Positions 1 through 6,923 of a stretch of DNA of 17,792 nt are shown piece by piece. The stretch comes from Desulfobacteraceae bacterium (lineage in GTDB: Bacteria > Desulfobacterota > Desulfobacteria > Desulfobacterales > Desulfatirhabdiaceae). Every line of letters begins with the position of its first letter. The stretch's first letter is position 1. A program made the translations under genes and the position numbers. Under the pieces are notes generated by a model that saw only the letters and a program-made list of their open reading frames with translations, had not been told where the DNA came from and did not search any database. Where the stretch lies: NCBI GenBank assembly GCA_027325475.1, contig DAIEFO010000001.1, forward strand, positions 9,312-27,103. Reading direction: 5' to 3'.

Positions 1-130
1 CTAAGCATTATGTATCACTGGAATCCTCTGGCAAGGCGCTTACCCGAGGATCTATGACCATAACATTCCGGCCCATCAGTGGCTGACCGACTATATCGCC
101 ACCTATGAGCAGCGTGATGTCCGTCAGGTC

Positions 131-775
131 ATGAATGTCGGCGATTTGCTGACCTTTTCCAGCTTTCTCAAGCTCTGCGCCGGGCGCACTGCGCAGGAGA
201 TCAATCTTTCATCTCTGGGGGGTGATGCCGGGATCTCACATAATACGGCAAAATCCTGGCTATCTCTTCTGGAGGCCAGTTATATCATTCACCGGATACC
301 AGCCGCCTGGCATGTCAACATCCGCAAGCAGATAGTGAAGGCACCCAAGCTGCATTTCCTGGATACCGGGCTGGTCTGCTATCTTCTGCAGATCAGAGAG
401 CCTGGACAACTCCGGTTGCATCCGCTGCGGGGGGCTATTTTCGAAAGCTGGGTGGTGTCGGAGCTGTATAAAGCACTGGCCAACATGGGCGAGCATCCGA
501 TTCTGCACCATTATCGCGAAAGCCGCGGGTTGGAAATGGATGTGCTGGTGCAACGTGGTGATTGTCTGCATGCTGTCGAGGTCAAATCTGCGGCCACGGC
601 AGCTTCTGATTTTTTTAGGGGATTTGAACAGATTGCGGGAAGAATACGGACAGCCGGCTTGTCCCTGCATCTGGACAATGTGGTGGTCTATGGAGGCGAG
701 ACATCGCAGCAACGTTTAACGGCGCGGCTGCTCGGCTGGCGGTATGTGGGCAAGATTTTGCAATATCTGAAATGA
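131..775 (+). CDS. C-terminal part of a DUF4143-type AAA ATPase (probably a broken gene)
   Basis: This reads as the C-terminal half of the ATPase/DUF4143 family, whose full members are about 380-420 residues and begin with a P-loop ATPase domain. The motifs seen are typical: NVGDL followed by a helical stretch, CAGRTAQ, a winged-helix-like segment GISHNTAKSWLSLLEASYI, KAPKLHFLDTGLVCYLL, GAIFESWVVSEL, and a PD-(D/E)XK-like end (EMDVLVQ ... AVEVKSA, roughly residues 135-155). Family similarity continues upstream of this ATG in the same frame back to about position 23 (WQGAYPRIYD at 29-58), but an in-frame TAA lies at 2-4. Position 131 is simply the first ATG; no Shine-Dalgarno sequence precedes it. 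Family members are often found as orphan or toxin-antitoxin-like cargo of unknown function, and their end domain resembles a nuclease fold. Without its P-loop this copy is probably non-functional. The family call is confident; whether any protein is made is doubtful. Confidence 0.75.
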   Translation: MNVGDLLTFSSFLKLCAGRTAQEINLSSLGGDAGISHNTAKSWLSLLEASYIIHRIPAAWHVNIRKQIVKAPKLHFLDTGLVCYLLQIREPGQLRLHPLRGAIFESWVVSELYKALANMGEHPILHHYRESRGLEMDVLVQRGDCLHAVEVKSAATAASDFFRGFEQIAGRIRTAGLSLHLDNVVVYGGETSQQRLTARLLGWRYVGKILQYLK

Positions 776-885
776 TCGCTCCGCAGGCTGCTGGAGAAAA
801 ATGTTCGACATAAAAAGACTAAACGGGATGATGAAGCCAAGAAAAGGGGCATCAATATTCACTTCAAATGATGTAAGGAGATTCT

Positions 886-1668
886 ATGAAAAAAGTTATC
901 AGGCCACTGGCACTTGTGTTCACAGCGTTGCTGGTTATCACCGCTCAAGCCCTTGCATCTGAGCAGAAAGTAATAAAACCGAGTCCGGACGAAGCGTTAA
1001 TAATAATGCAGAATGGCAACAAGCGGTTCGTCTCCGGTAAAGCGATTTATCCCCATAACGATTCTGCAAGGCTTCATTTGGCCGGAACGTCGAACCAGGG
1101 CGATTATGCCTACGCGACCGTCATAGCATGTTCGGATTCGCGGGCGCCAGTTGAGTTGATTTTTGATGCCGGGGTGATGGATATTTTTGTGGTTCGCGTT
1201 GCGGGAAACGTCTGCAACACGGATGAAGTCGGTTCCATCGAGTATGGATTGGCCCATGTCCATACACCCCTGCTGGTTGTGCTGGGCCATACCCAATGCG
1301 GGGCGGTAACGGCGGTTACGCAGGAAGTCACTGGTCAAAAACACCAATTAGAACGCAATATCCCACCCCTTATTAATGCGATTGAGCCTGCGGTCAAGAG
1401 AGCTTTCGAGCTGCATCGGGATGTTCATGGAGATAATATCATTCCGTTTGCTATTGAAGAAAACGTATGGCAAGCAGTCCATGACCTGTTTATGAAAAGC
1501 CCAGCTACCCGAAGTCTGGTCAAAGACGGGCATGTCAGAGTCGTTGGTGCGATTTACGATGTCGCCACCGGAAAAGTCAACTGGCTGGATTCCACCAAGG
1601 TCGTTGGAATTTTAAAACAGGTTGAAGCATCTCCTGACAAAGAAACATCTGCCTTTGCAACGGATTGA
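886..1668 (+). CDS. Exported beta-class carbonic anhydrase
   Basis: Zinc enzyme that interconverts CO2 and bicarbonate. The beta-class zinc ligands and catalytic dyad are visible: ACSDSR (Cys82, Asp84, Arg86) and HTQCGA (His135, Cys138). The conserved VRVAGN and GSIEYGLAH segments lie between them. Residues 1-24 form a signal peptide: a KK-R positive end, a hydrophobic core, and an ALA-SE cleavage site after Ala24. The enzyme is therefore predicted to be periplasmic, unlike the usual cytoplasmic beta class. A strong Shine-Dalgarno sequence (TAAGGAG, 874-880) sits 5 bases before the ATG. The mature length of about 236 residues is normal. The gene stands alone: it is preceded by the DUF4143 remnant and converges on the acyl-CoA ligase gene with only 14 bases between the two stops. 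A periplasmic enzyme could help hydrate or capture CO2 at the cell envelope, but this role is inferred. Confidence 0.93.
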   Translation: MKKVIRPLALVFTALLVITAQALASEQKVIKPSPDEALIIMQNGNKRFVSGKAIYPHNDSARLHLAGTSNQGDYAYATVIACSDSRAPVELIFDAGVMDIFVVRVAGNVCNTDEVGSIEYGLAHVHTPLLVVLGHTQCGAVTAVTQEVTGQKHQLERNIPPLINAIEPAVKRAFELHRDVHGDNIIPFAIEENVWQAVHDLFMKSPATRSLVKDGHVRVVGAIYDVATGKVNWLDSTKVVGILKQVEASPDKETSAFATD

Positions 1669-1682
1669 GACCGCTTAAGCTA

Positions 1683-3347
1683 TTATCCGTTCTGGTTAAA
1701 AAGCTCCTGATAGGATGCGCGCATGTCCCGCTTCAGAATTTTTCCGGTGGGGGTTTTGGGAAGCGCTTCCACCAGAACGATTTTTTTGGGGACTTTAAAG
1801 GGCGCCAGTTCTTTCTTGCAGCGATTGATGATTTCCTGCTCGGTGATTGTTTCGCCGCGCCTTGGCACAACAAAGGCTGTGACGGCTTCCACCCATGAGG
1901 GGTGATGGATGCCGACAACCGCTACTTCTTCGATGCGGCTGTCCTGGTAGATGACTTCTTCAACCTCCCGGGTGGAGACGTTTTCTCCGCCGGTTTTGAT
2001 CATGTCTTTTTTGCGATCCACGACCGCGATATATCTGTCCTCATCCAGAACACCGATATCGCCGGTATGAAACCACCCGCCTTTCATCACGTCTTCGGTT
2101 TTCTGCGGCTCTTTGAAGTACATCATCATGGCATGGGGGCCTTTGCCGCAGATTTCGCCGGGAACGCCGATATCTGTGATCGGCTGACCGTTGTCGTCTT
2201 CCAGTCGGCTTTCCATGTTCAGACCCGCCATGCCGGCGGATCCCAGTTTGCTCATGGCATCCCTGGCCTTTAAAATCGTGTGATAAGGCGCCAGCTCGGT
2301 CTGTCCGTAGTAATTGTAAACCCTGCTTCCGGGCAGACGGCTCATGATTTCCTTCAGGACTTCAACGGGCATGATGGAGGCTCCATAATAGCATTTTTTC
2401 AGGCTGGACAGATCATATTTGTCGAAATCCGGATGGCGCATCAGACCGATCCAGACCGTGGGCGGTGCGAAAAATACAGTGGCTTTGTAATCCGCGATGG
2501 TTTTAAGGATTTTACCAATTTCCGGCGCCATCAGGATGTTGGTGGCGCCGATCCAGAACATGGGATTTAAAAATACATCCCGCTGGGCGCAGTGAAAAAT
2601 AGGCAGGGCATTCACACTGATGTCTTCGTGTTCATATCCGCCGTCGATGATGGCGCCCATGTACTCGGACATCAGTGCCTGGTTGCTGATGATGACGCCC
2701 TTGGGGAGAGATTCAGTGCCGCTGGTATAAGTCATCTGGCAGGGGTCTTCAATGTGCAGGATGGTGTCCGGCTCCGTGGCGGGATACGATTGATACCACG
2801 CATCAAAATCCTTGAAGCGGCTGCTGACAGGCGGTTTTCCCTCTCCCTGGCTGGACCAGATCAGAGTTTTGACATGCGGCATGTCGTCAAGAACATCCCT
2901 GACCAGATCGTACAGCGCATCTTCCACGATAAACACTGTACTTTCGGAATGGTTGATGCAATAGGTAATGTCTTTCCCGCGCAGGAGGTAATTGATAGCC
3001 AGATAGACGGCGCCCGCCTTGCAGCATCCCAGCCAGGTCAGTACATGATGAATCGTGTTATGGGCCAGAATCGCTACCCGCTCATATTTTTGAACCCCCA
3101 GCCCGATAAGGGCATGGGCCACGCGATTGGACTGGTCTTCAAGCTCGGTGTAAGTCAGGCTCATGTCCCCGAAAATCAGGGCTTTTTTGTCCGGATAGTG
3201 ATACCGGTTTCTCCGGATCATGTCGGCGATAACCCAGCGATTCACCTTGTTGTAGCGATTCTTTAAAAATGCGACAGTATCCTTGTCAATGACATTGTAA
3301 CGGGCTGATTCTTCCCCGGTCAAGGGGGTGTTCTTCCATTCGGACAT
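1683..3347 (-). CDS. AMP-forming acyl-CoA ligase (fatty-acid or related carboxylic acid CoA ligase)
   Basis: 554-residue member of the acyl-adenylate/ANL superfamily that activates a carboxylic acid with ATP and CoA. Motifs in order: the phosphate-binding loop YTSGTESLPKG (207-217), adenine-site motif NYYGQTELAP, hinge-region aspartate in GWFHTGDIG, VDRKKDMIKTGGENVS, and the C-terminal catalytic lysine in PKTPTGK (Lys536). The Glu-Ser in place of the common Thr-Thr/Gly after TSGT is a variant seen in fatty-acid CoA ligases of the FadD3 type, so it is not a defect. The ATG has a GGGAGG-like Shine-Dalgarno sequence about 6 bases upstream. The gene is the last of the acyl-CoA dehydrogenase-thiolase-ligase set, 205 bases after the thiolase. 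No promoter was recognised in that gap, only a palindrome. The substrate cannot be read from sequence; medium or long-chain fatty acid, or a branched or aromatic acid, are all possible. Confidence 0.9.
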   Translation of the reverse strand: MSEWKNTPLTGEESARYNVIDKDTVAFLKNRYNKVNRWVIADMIRRNRYHYPDKKALIFGDMSLTYTELEDQSNRVAHALIGLGVQKYERVAILAHNTIHHVLTWLGCCKAGAVYLAINYLLRGKDITYCINHSESTVFIVEDALYDLVRDVLDDMPHVKTLIWSSQGEGKPPVSSRFKDFDAWYQSYPATEPDTILHIEDPCQMTYTSGTESLPKGVIISNQALMSEYMGAIIDGGYEHEDISVNALPIFHCAQRDVFLNPMFWIGATNILMAPEIGKILKTIADYKATVFFAPPTVWIGLMRHPDFDKYDLSSLKKCYYGASIMPVEVLKEIMSRLPGSRVYNYYGQTELAPYHTILKARDAMSKLGSAGMAGLNMESRLEDDNGQPITDIGVPGEICGKGPHAMMMYFKEPQKTEDVMKGGWFHTGDIGVLDEDRYIAVVDRKKDMIKTGGENVSTREVEEVIYQDSRIEEVAVVGIHHPSWVEAVTAFVVPRRGETITEQEIINRCKKELAPFKVPKKIVLVEALPKTPTGKILKRDMRASYQELFNQNG

Positions 3348-3491
3348 GCTGGCCTCCCGGCGATACGGTTTGAGGTTGACAGAGTGGTTGACGCTGTTTC
3401 AGGTTAATGAATGTCACAGGTGATGGAGCGATCGATGTCATCGGCATCGAATTGGGCCTTGATCATCATTTCGGTCATTGGGGTTTATGAT

Positions 3492-3519
3492 GCAGGGGCG
3501 AATAATTGTTCGCCCCTGC
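3492..3519. repeat. Perfect palindrome (REP-like hairpin) between thiolase and ligase genes
   Basis: The arm GCAGGGGCGAA (3492-3502) and its exact complement TTCGCCCCTGC (3509-3519) surround a 6-base loop, TAATTG. The 11-bp GC-rich stem would fold well in RNA from either strand. No T-run follows on either strand, so it is not a standard intrinsic terminator. It could be a REP/MITE-like dispersed palindrome, or an mRNA-stabilising or processing hairpin downstream of the thiolase stop. Confidence 0.7.
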
Positions 3520-3552
3520 TGTCTGTATGGACGGTGAACTTCGATGGTGCGG

Positions 3553-4803
3553 TTACAGCATTTCGATGGCGCAGGCCATGGACACGCCGCCGCCGCCGCA
3601 GAGGGTCGCAAGACCCAGTGTGTTACCGCGTTTTTTCATGGCGTGTATCAGGGTGACCATGATCCGGGCGCCGGTGGATCCCACCGGGTGGCCCAAACCG
3701 ATGCCTGAGCCGTTGATGTTGGTGATCTCACGGTTTAAGCCAAGCTCTTTTTCGCAGCCGAGATACTGGGCAGCAAAAGCTTCGTTGACCTCGATCAGCT
3801 CGAAATCTTCCAGTTTCAGTCTGTGTTTTTCAAGCAAATTTTTAACGGCCGGAACCGGCGAAAGTCCCATGACCGCCGGATGACAGCCGCCTCTTGAGGT
3901 GGCCTTGATGCGGGCGATGGGGGTAAGTCCCAGTTCTTTGGCTTTTTCAGCGGACATGATGACCATACCGGTGGAACCGTCATTAAGGCCGCTGGAATTG
4001 CCGGCCGTGACCTTGCCGGTTTTGGGAATGAATCCTGGAGGCAGTTTCTGAAGCTGTTCCATGGTCAGACCCGGCCGGAAATGTTCGTCCTTATCAAAAA
4101 TAATCGGGGCTTTTTTCCGCTGCGGAACTTCAACTGGAACGATCTCTTCCTTGAAAGAGCCGTCGCGTGTGGCCCGTTCGGCGTTGTTGTGGCTTCTTAA
4201 GGCCACCTCATCCATTTCCTCACGGCTGATGTTGTGAAGATGGGCGACGAATTCAGCCGTATGTCCCATGATGTAGGGTTTTCCGGCGAAAAATTTAATG
4301 GGTGTTTCTTCCAGATTCAAGGGGGCTGTGGCATCCAGCGGCATGACCATGGAGCCGCAGTGCAGGGCGTGAATCATGGCGTCCACAAACTGCTGATCCT
4401 GAAGCCTGCATCCCCACCTGGCGTTTGGCACCGTGTAAGGGACGCCGGACATGTGTTCCACGCCGCCAGCCAGGATGACATCGGCCATGCCGGCCTGAAT
4501 CATGGCCATGCCGGAGACGACGGCTTCCATTCCGGAAATGCAGACACGGTTGATAGTGGCGGCTGTCACGGTTTCCGGAATACCGGCCATCAGCGCGGCC
4601 ACCCGGGTTGTGTTGAGGGTATCGTGATGTTCCAGACAGCACCCGTAACGCACATCGTCAATGATGGCCGGGTCAATGTGGGCCCGTCGGATGGCTTCCT
4701 TCATGGTGATGCTGGCAAGGGTGGCCCCGTTTAAATCTTTTAAGCTGCCGCCGAATGAGCCAATGGCCGTACGGCAGGCGGAAACGATAACTACGTCTTT
4801 CAT
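3553..4803 (-). CDS. Thiolase (acetyl-CoA C-acyltransferase)
   Basis: 416-residue thiolase that cleaves 3-ketoacyl-CoA with CoA to give acetyl-CoA plus a shortened acyl-CoA, or runs in reverse. It begins MKDVVIVSACRTAIG. The nucleophilic cysteine is Cys88 in INRVCISGMEAV. The other active-site motifs are EVNEAFAAQ, GHPVGSTGAR, and the second cysteine in LCGGGG near the end. I chose the ATG at 4803-4801 because family similarity starts there and GGGAG (about 4811-4815) is a good Shine-Dalgarno sequence; an in-frame extension to 4878 would only read back into the preceding gene. It is slightly longer than the usual 390-400 residues, with extra sequence around ALHCGSMVMPLDATAPL in the loop domain. 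It starts 16 bases after the stop of the acyl-CoA dehydrogenase, so the two are co-transcribed. Degradative and biosynthetic thiolases are hard to separate by eye; the neighbours favour degradation. Confidence 0.92.
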   Translation of the reverse strand: MKDVVIVSACRTAIGSFGGSLKDLNGATLASITMKEAIRRAHIDPAIIDDVRYGCCLEHHDTLNTTRVAALMAGIPETVTAATINRVCISGMEAVVSGMAMIQAGMADVILAGGVEHMSGVPYTVPNARWGCRLQDQQFVDAMIHALHCGSMVMPLDATAPLNLEETPIKFFAGKPYIMGHTAEFVAHLHNISREEMDEVALRSHNNAERATRDGSFKEEIVPVEVPQRKKAPIIFDKDEHFRPGLTMEQLQKLPPGFIPKTGKVTAGNSSGLNDGSTGMVIMSAEKAKELGLTPIARIKATSRGGCHPAVMGLSPVPAVKNLLEKHRLKLEDFELIEVNEAFAAQYLGCEKELGLNREITNINGSGIGLGHPVGSTGARIMVTLIHAMKKRGNTLGLATLCGGGGVSMACAIEML

Positions 4804-4819
4804 ATGCTCTGTCTCCCTG

Positions 4820-6634
4820 TTATTTTCCGCCAAAGGCATCTTCAGCAATGTCAATGACCGTGCTGTCGCCGGCGGCAATCACATTCATTTTACCGAGGCT
4901 TATCGGAAGCACTGTGCTGGTGAAAAAGCGGGCGCTGGCGATCTGGCCTTCATAAAAAACCGCATCTTTACCCTTGGCGCCTTCCTGAAGTTTTTTGGCA
5001 GCCACGACGGCCCGCCAAAGCAGCATCCAGGTCATCACCATATCGCCGGTGGCATCCATGAACGTGTAGGCATGGGAAAAAGCGGTCATGGCTTTGTCGG
5101 ATGCTGCCATGGCGCCGATAATGCCGGCAGTCTTTTCCAGCTCCGCCGCAGCCGTTCGGGTCTTTTCGGCCAGATTTTCAAGCCCCTTCACTTTTTGGGC
5201 AGCGTCAATGGTACTCCGGATTTCAGCCAGCAGATCCCGGAAGGGCTGCCCCTTGTTGAGCCCTAGTTTTCTTCCCAGCAGATCCGCGGCCTGAATGCCG
5301 TTGGTGCCTTCGTAGATATGGGTGATTTTGCAGTCCCGCAGATACTGCTCCTGAGGATATTCCTTGGTGTATCCATATCCGCCGAAAACCTGAACGCCCT
5401 GGCTGCAGACCTCAAAAGCTCTGTCCGAAACATAGCCCTTGGCGATGGGGATCAATAGATCAATGATCCCCTGATATTTCGCTTTTTCAGCAGGATCGTT
5501 GCTGATGCGGATCATGTCTTCACAAAAGCCGATGAAATAGAGGATGCTCCGGGATCCTTCTGTGATGGCCTTCATGTTCAACAGCATCCGTCGTACATCC
5601 GGGTGCTGAATGATGGGAACGGATGGCGCATCTTTTCCGCCTGCCAGAAGATGCCGGCCTTGAACACGTTCTCTGGCGTAGTTCAGTGCATTCTGGAAAG
5701 ATGCGGACGCGCATCCCAGCGCCTGCATTCCCACATCCAGGCGGGCTTCGTTCATCATGACGAACATGGCCCGCATGCCCTTGTTTTCTTCACCCAGCAG
5801 GGTGCCTACGCACTGTCCCTTGCCGCCCAGCGTGATGGAGCAGGTGGGGCTTCCGTGAATGCCCATTTTTTCTTCGATGCCGGTGCAGACAACGTCATTG
5901 GGCGCTCCCAGACTGCCGTCATCGTTGACCCGGATTTTGGGGACCAGAAACAGGGAAATGCCCGAGGTGCCGGCAGGCGCGCCTTCGATTCTGGCCAGAA
6001 CCGGGTGGATAATGTTTTCCACCATGTCATGCTCGCCGCTGGAGATAAATATCTTGTTTCCGGTGATGGAATAGGTGCCGTCCGCATTTTTGACCGCGGA
6101 GGTGGTCAATGCGCCCACATCCGACCCGGCCTGGGGTTCGGTAAGAAGCATGGTGCCGCTCCACTCACCCGTGTACATTTTTTTCAAAAAGAGGTTTTTT
6201 TGTTTTTCCGTACCAAACCGCTCCACCAGTTTCCCGGCGCCGTGAGACAACAAAATGGCCAGAGTGAAGGGAAAGTTGGCGCCGTGAAAATAATTTTTCA
6301 CCGCCATGGAAATGGTTGTCGGCATTCCCTGACCGCCCCATTTGGGATCGTCGCACAGGGATATCCATTCGCCTTCCTTGAAAAGTTCATATATCCGGTA
6401 AAAAGGCTCCGGAACCTTAACCGTGCCGTTTTCCAGTTTACATCCTTCTTCATCAGAGCTTTTCAGGGCGGGCAGCATCTCTTTCACGGCCAGATTGCGC
6501 GCTTCGGAAATGATCAGGTCCACCGTTTTTTTAGTGAACTCGGCAAAGCGTTCGTTTTTTGCCAGTTTTTCGACTTCCAACTGTTCGTGAAGGACAAACT
6601 CCACATCTCTTTTATCCATGATTACCTGTGCCAT
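4820..6634 (-). CDS. Acyl-CoA dehydrogenase of the ~600-residue class
   Basis: FAD enzyme that makes the 2,3-double bond of an acyl-CoA and passes electrons to electron-transfer flavoprotein. The 604 residues place it in the long class with an extra C-terminal helical domain, often auto-named DmdC-like (3-methylmercaptopropionyl-CoA dehydrogenase). Visible motifs: LTEPQAGSDVGAL (about 164-176) and SITGNKIFIS for flavin and substrate binding, GVQVFGGYGYTKEYPQEQYLRD, and HIYEGTNGIQ with the likely catalytic base Glu442. I took the ATG at 6634-6632 because AAAGGAG lies about 8 bases ahead of it. An upstream in-frame ATG at 6679 has no Shine-Dalgarno sequence, and its 15 extra residues look like leader sequence. 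This is the first gene behind the sigma-54 promoter at 6722-6737. The chain length or type of substrate is not determined by sequence; methylthiopropionyl, fatty or aromatic acyl-CoA are possible. Confidence 0.92.
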   Translation of the reverse strand: MAQVIMDKRDVEFVLHEQLEVEKLAKNERFAEFTKKTVDLIISEARNLAVKEMLPALKSSDEEGCKLENGTVKVPEPFYRIYELFKEGEWISLCDDPKWGGQGMPTTISMAVKNYFHGANFPFTLAILLSHGAGKLVERFGTEKQKNLFLKKMYTGEWSGTMLLTEPQAGSDVGALTTSAVKNADGTYSITGNKIFISSGEHDMVENIIHPVLARIEGAPAGTSGISLFLVPKIRVNDDGSLGAPNDVVCTGIEEKMGIHGSPTCSITLGGKGQCVGTLLGEENKGMRAMFVMMNEARLDVGMQALGCASASFQNALNYARERVQGRHLLAGGKDAPSVPIIQHPDVRRMLLNMKAITEGSRSILYFIGFCEDMIRISNDPAEKAKYQGIIDLLIPIAKGYVSDRAFEVCSQGVQVFGGYGYTKEYPQEQYLRDCKITHIYEGTNGIQAADLLGRKLGLNKGQPFRDLLAEIRSTIDAAQKVKGLENLAEKTRTAAAELEKTAGIIGAMAASDKAMTAFSHAYTFMDATGDMVMTWMLLWRAVVAAKKLQEGAKGKDAVFYEGQIASARFFTSTVLPISLGKMNVIAAGDSTVIDIAEDAFGGK

Positions 6635-6721
6635 AATCGTGTCTCCTTTATTGTTTTTCAGATTCGTTCCAGATATCACACATCGTTTTGTGTCTGTTTC
6701 AATACAAAATCCATTTTATAC

Positions 6722-6737
6722 AGCACAAGGTGTGCCA
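6722..6737 (-). promoter_or_regulatory. Sigma-54 (-24/-12) promoter for the acyl-CoA dehydrogenase operon
   Basis: Read on the minus strand the site is TGGCACACCTTGTGCT. The -24 element TGGCAC is perfect. The invariant GG and GC dinucleotides have the exact spacing of the RpoN consensus (TGGCAC-N5-TTGCA); the -12 half reads GTGCT, so it keeps GC but not TT. The transcript would start near 6711, leaving a leader of about 76 bases before the ATG at 6634. A sigma-54 activator gene lies directly across the intergenic region. Confidence 0.8.
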
Positions 6738-6786
6738 GTTCAAATTGATTTATCATATCAGATATCAACGGTTCTGAACTAACCCT

Positions 6787-6839
6787 ATGGAACAGTTGGA
6801 ACTGTACTATTTGCCGATTTTATCATATAACTGTTCCAT
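6787..6839. promoter_or_regulatory. Probable activator binding sites (upstream activating sequence)
   Basis: The 14-base dyad ACAGTTGGAACTGT (6792-6805) lies next to a second relation: ATGGAACAGTT (6787-6797) is repeated inverted as AACTGTTCCAT (6829-6839), 42 bases away centre to centre, or about four helical turns. They sit about 88 and 123 bases upstream of the start predicted from the sigma-54 promoter, the usual range for enhancer sites. An imperfect IHF-like match (TATCAA then TTC, 6763-6774) lies between sites and promoter. That the neighbouring regulator binds here is inferred. Confidence 0.6.
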
Positions 6840-6923
6840 GGAATACCAGTCAAAACAGATGAATCGTCGTTTGAAAAAATGAATCTGCGTAGCCGCCATC
6901 ACCCTTTACGAGGCCATCAAATC

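Noticed and set aside
3374..3392. Direct repeat GGTTGAC x2 upstream of the ligase
   Set aside because: Two 7-base copies only, with no promoter or operator context; chance is likely.
3404..3478. 24-codon minus-strand reading frame (MTEMMIKAQF...) just before the ligase gene
   Set aside because: It has no Shine-Dalgarno sequence and no recognisable family, and frames this short arise by chance. It could only be raised again if conserved in relatives.
5603..6748. 381-codon plus-strand reading frame across the acyl-CoA dehydrogenase
   Set aside because: It is the antisense shadow of a gene with clear motifs, has low-complexity His/Gly/Phe-rich composition and shows no family signal.
6797..6815. 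Plus-strand sigma-54 promoter for the activator gene (TGGAAC...TTTGCC)
   Set aside because: The GG-to-GC spacing is three bases too long, and sigma-54 does not tolerate that.
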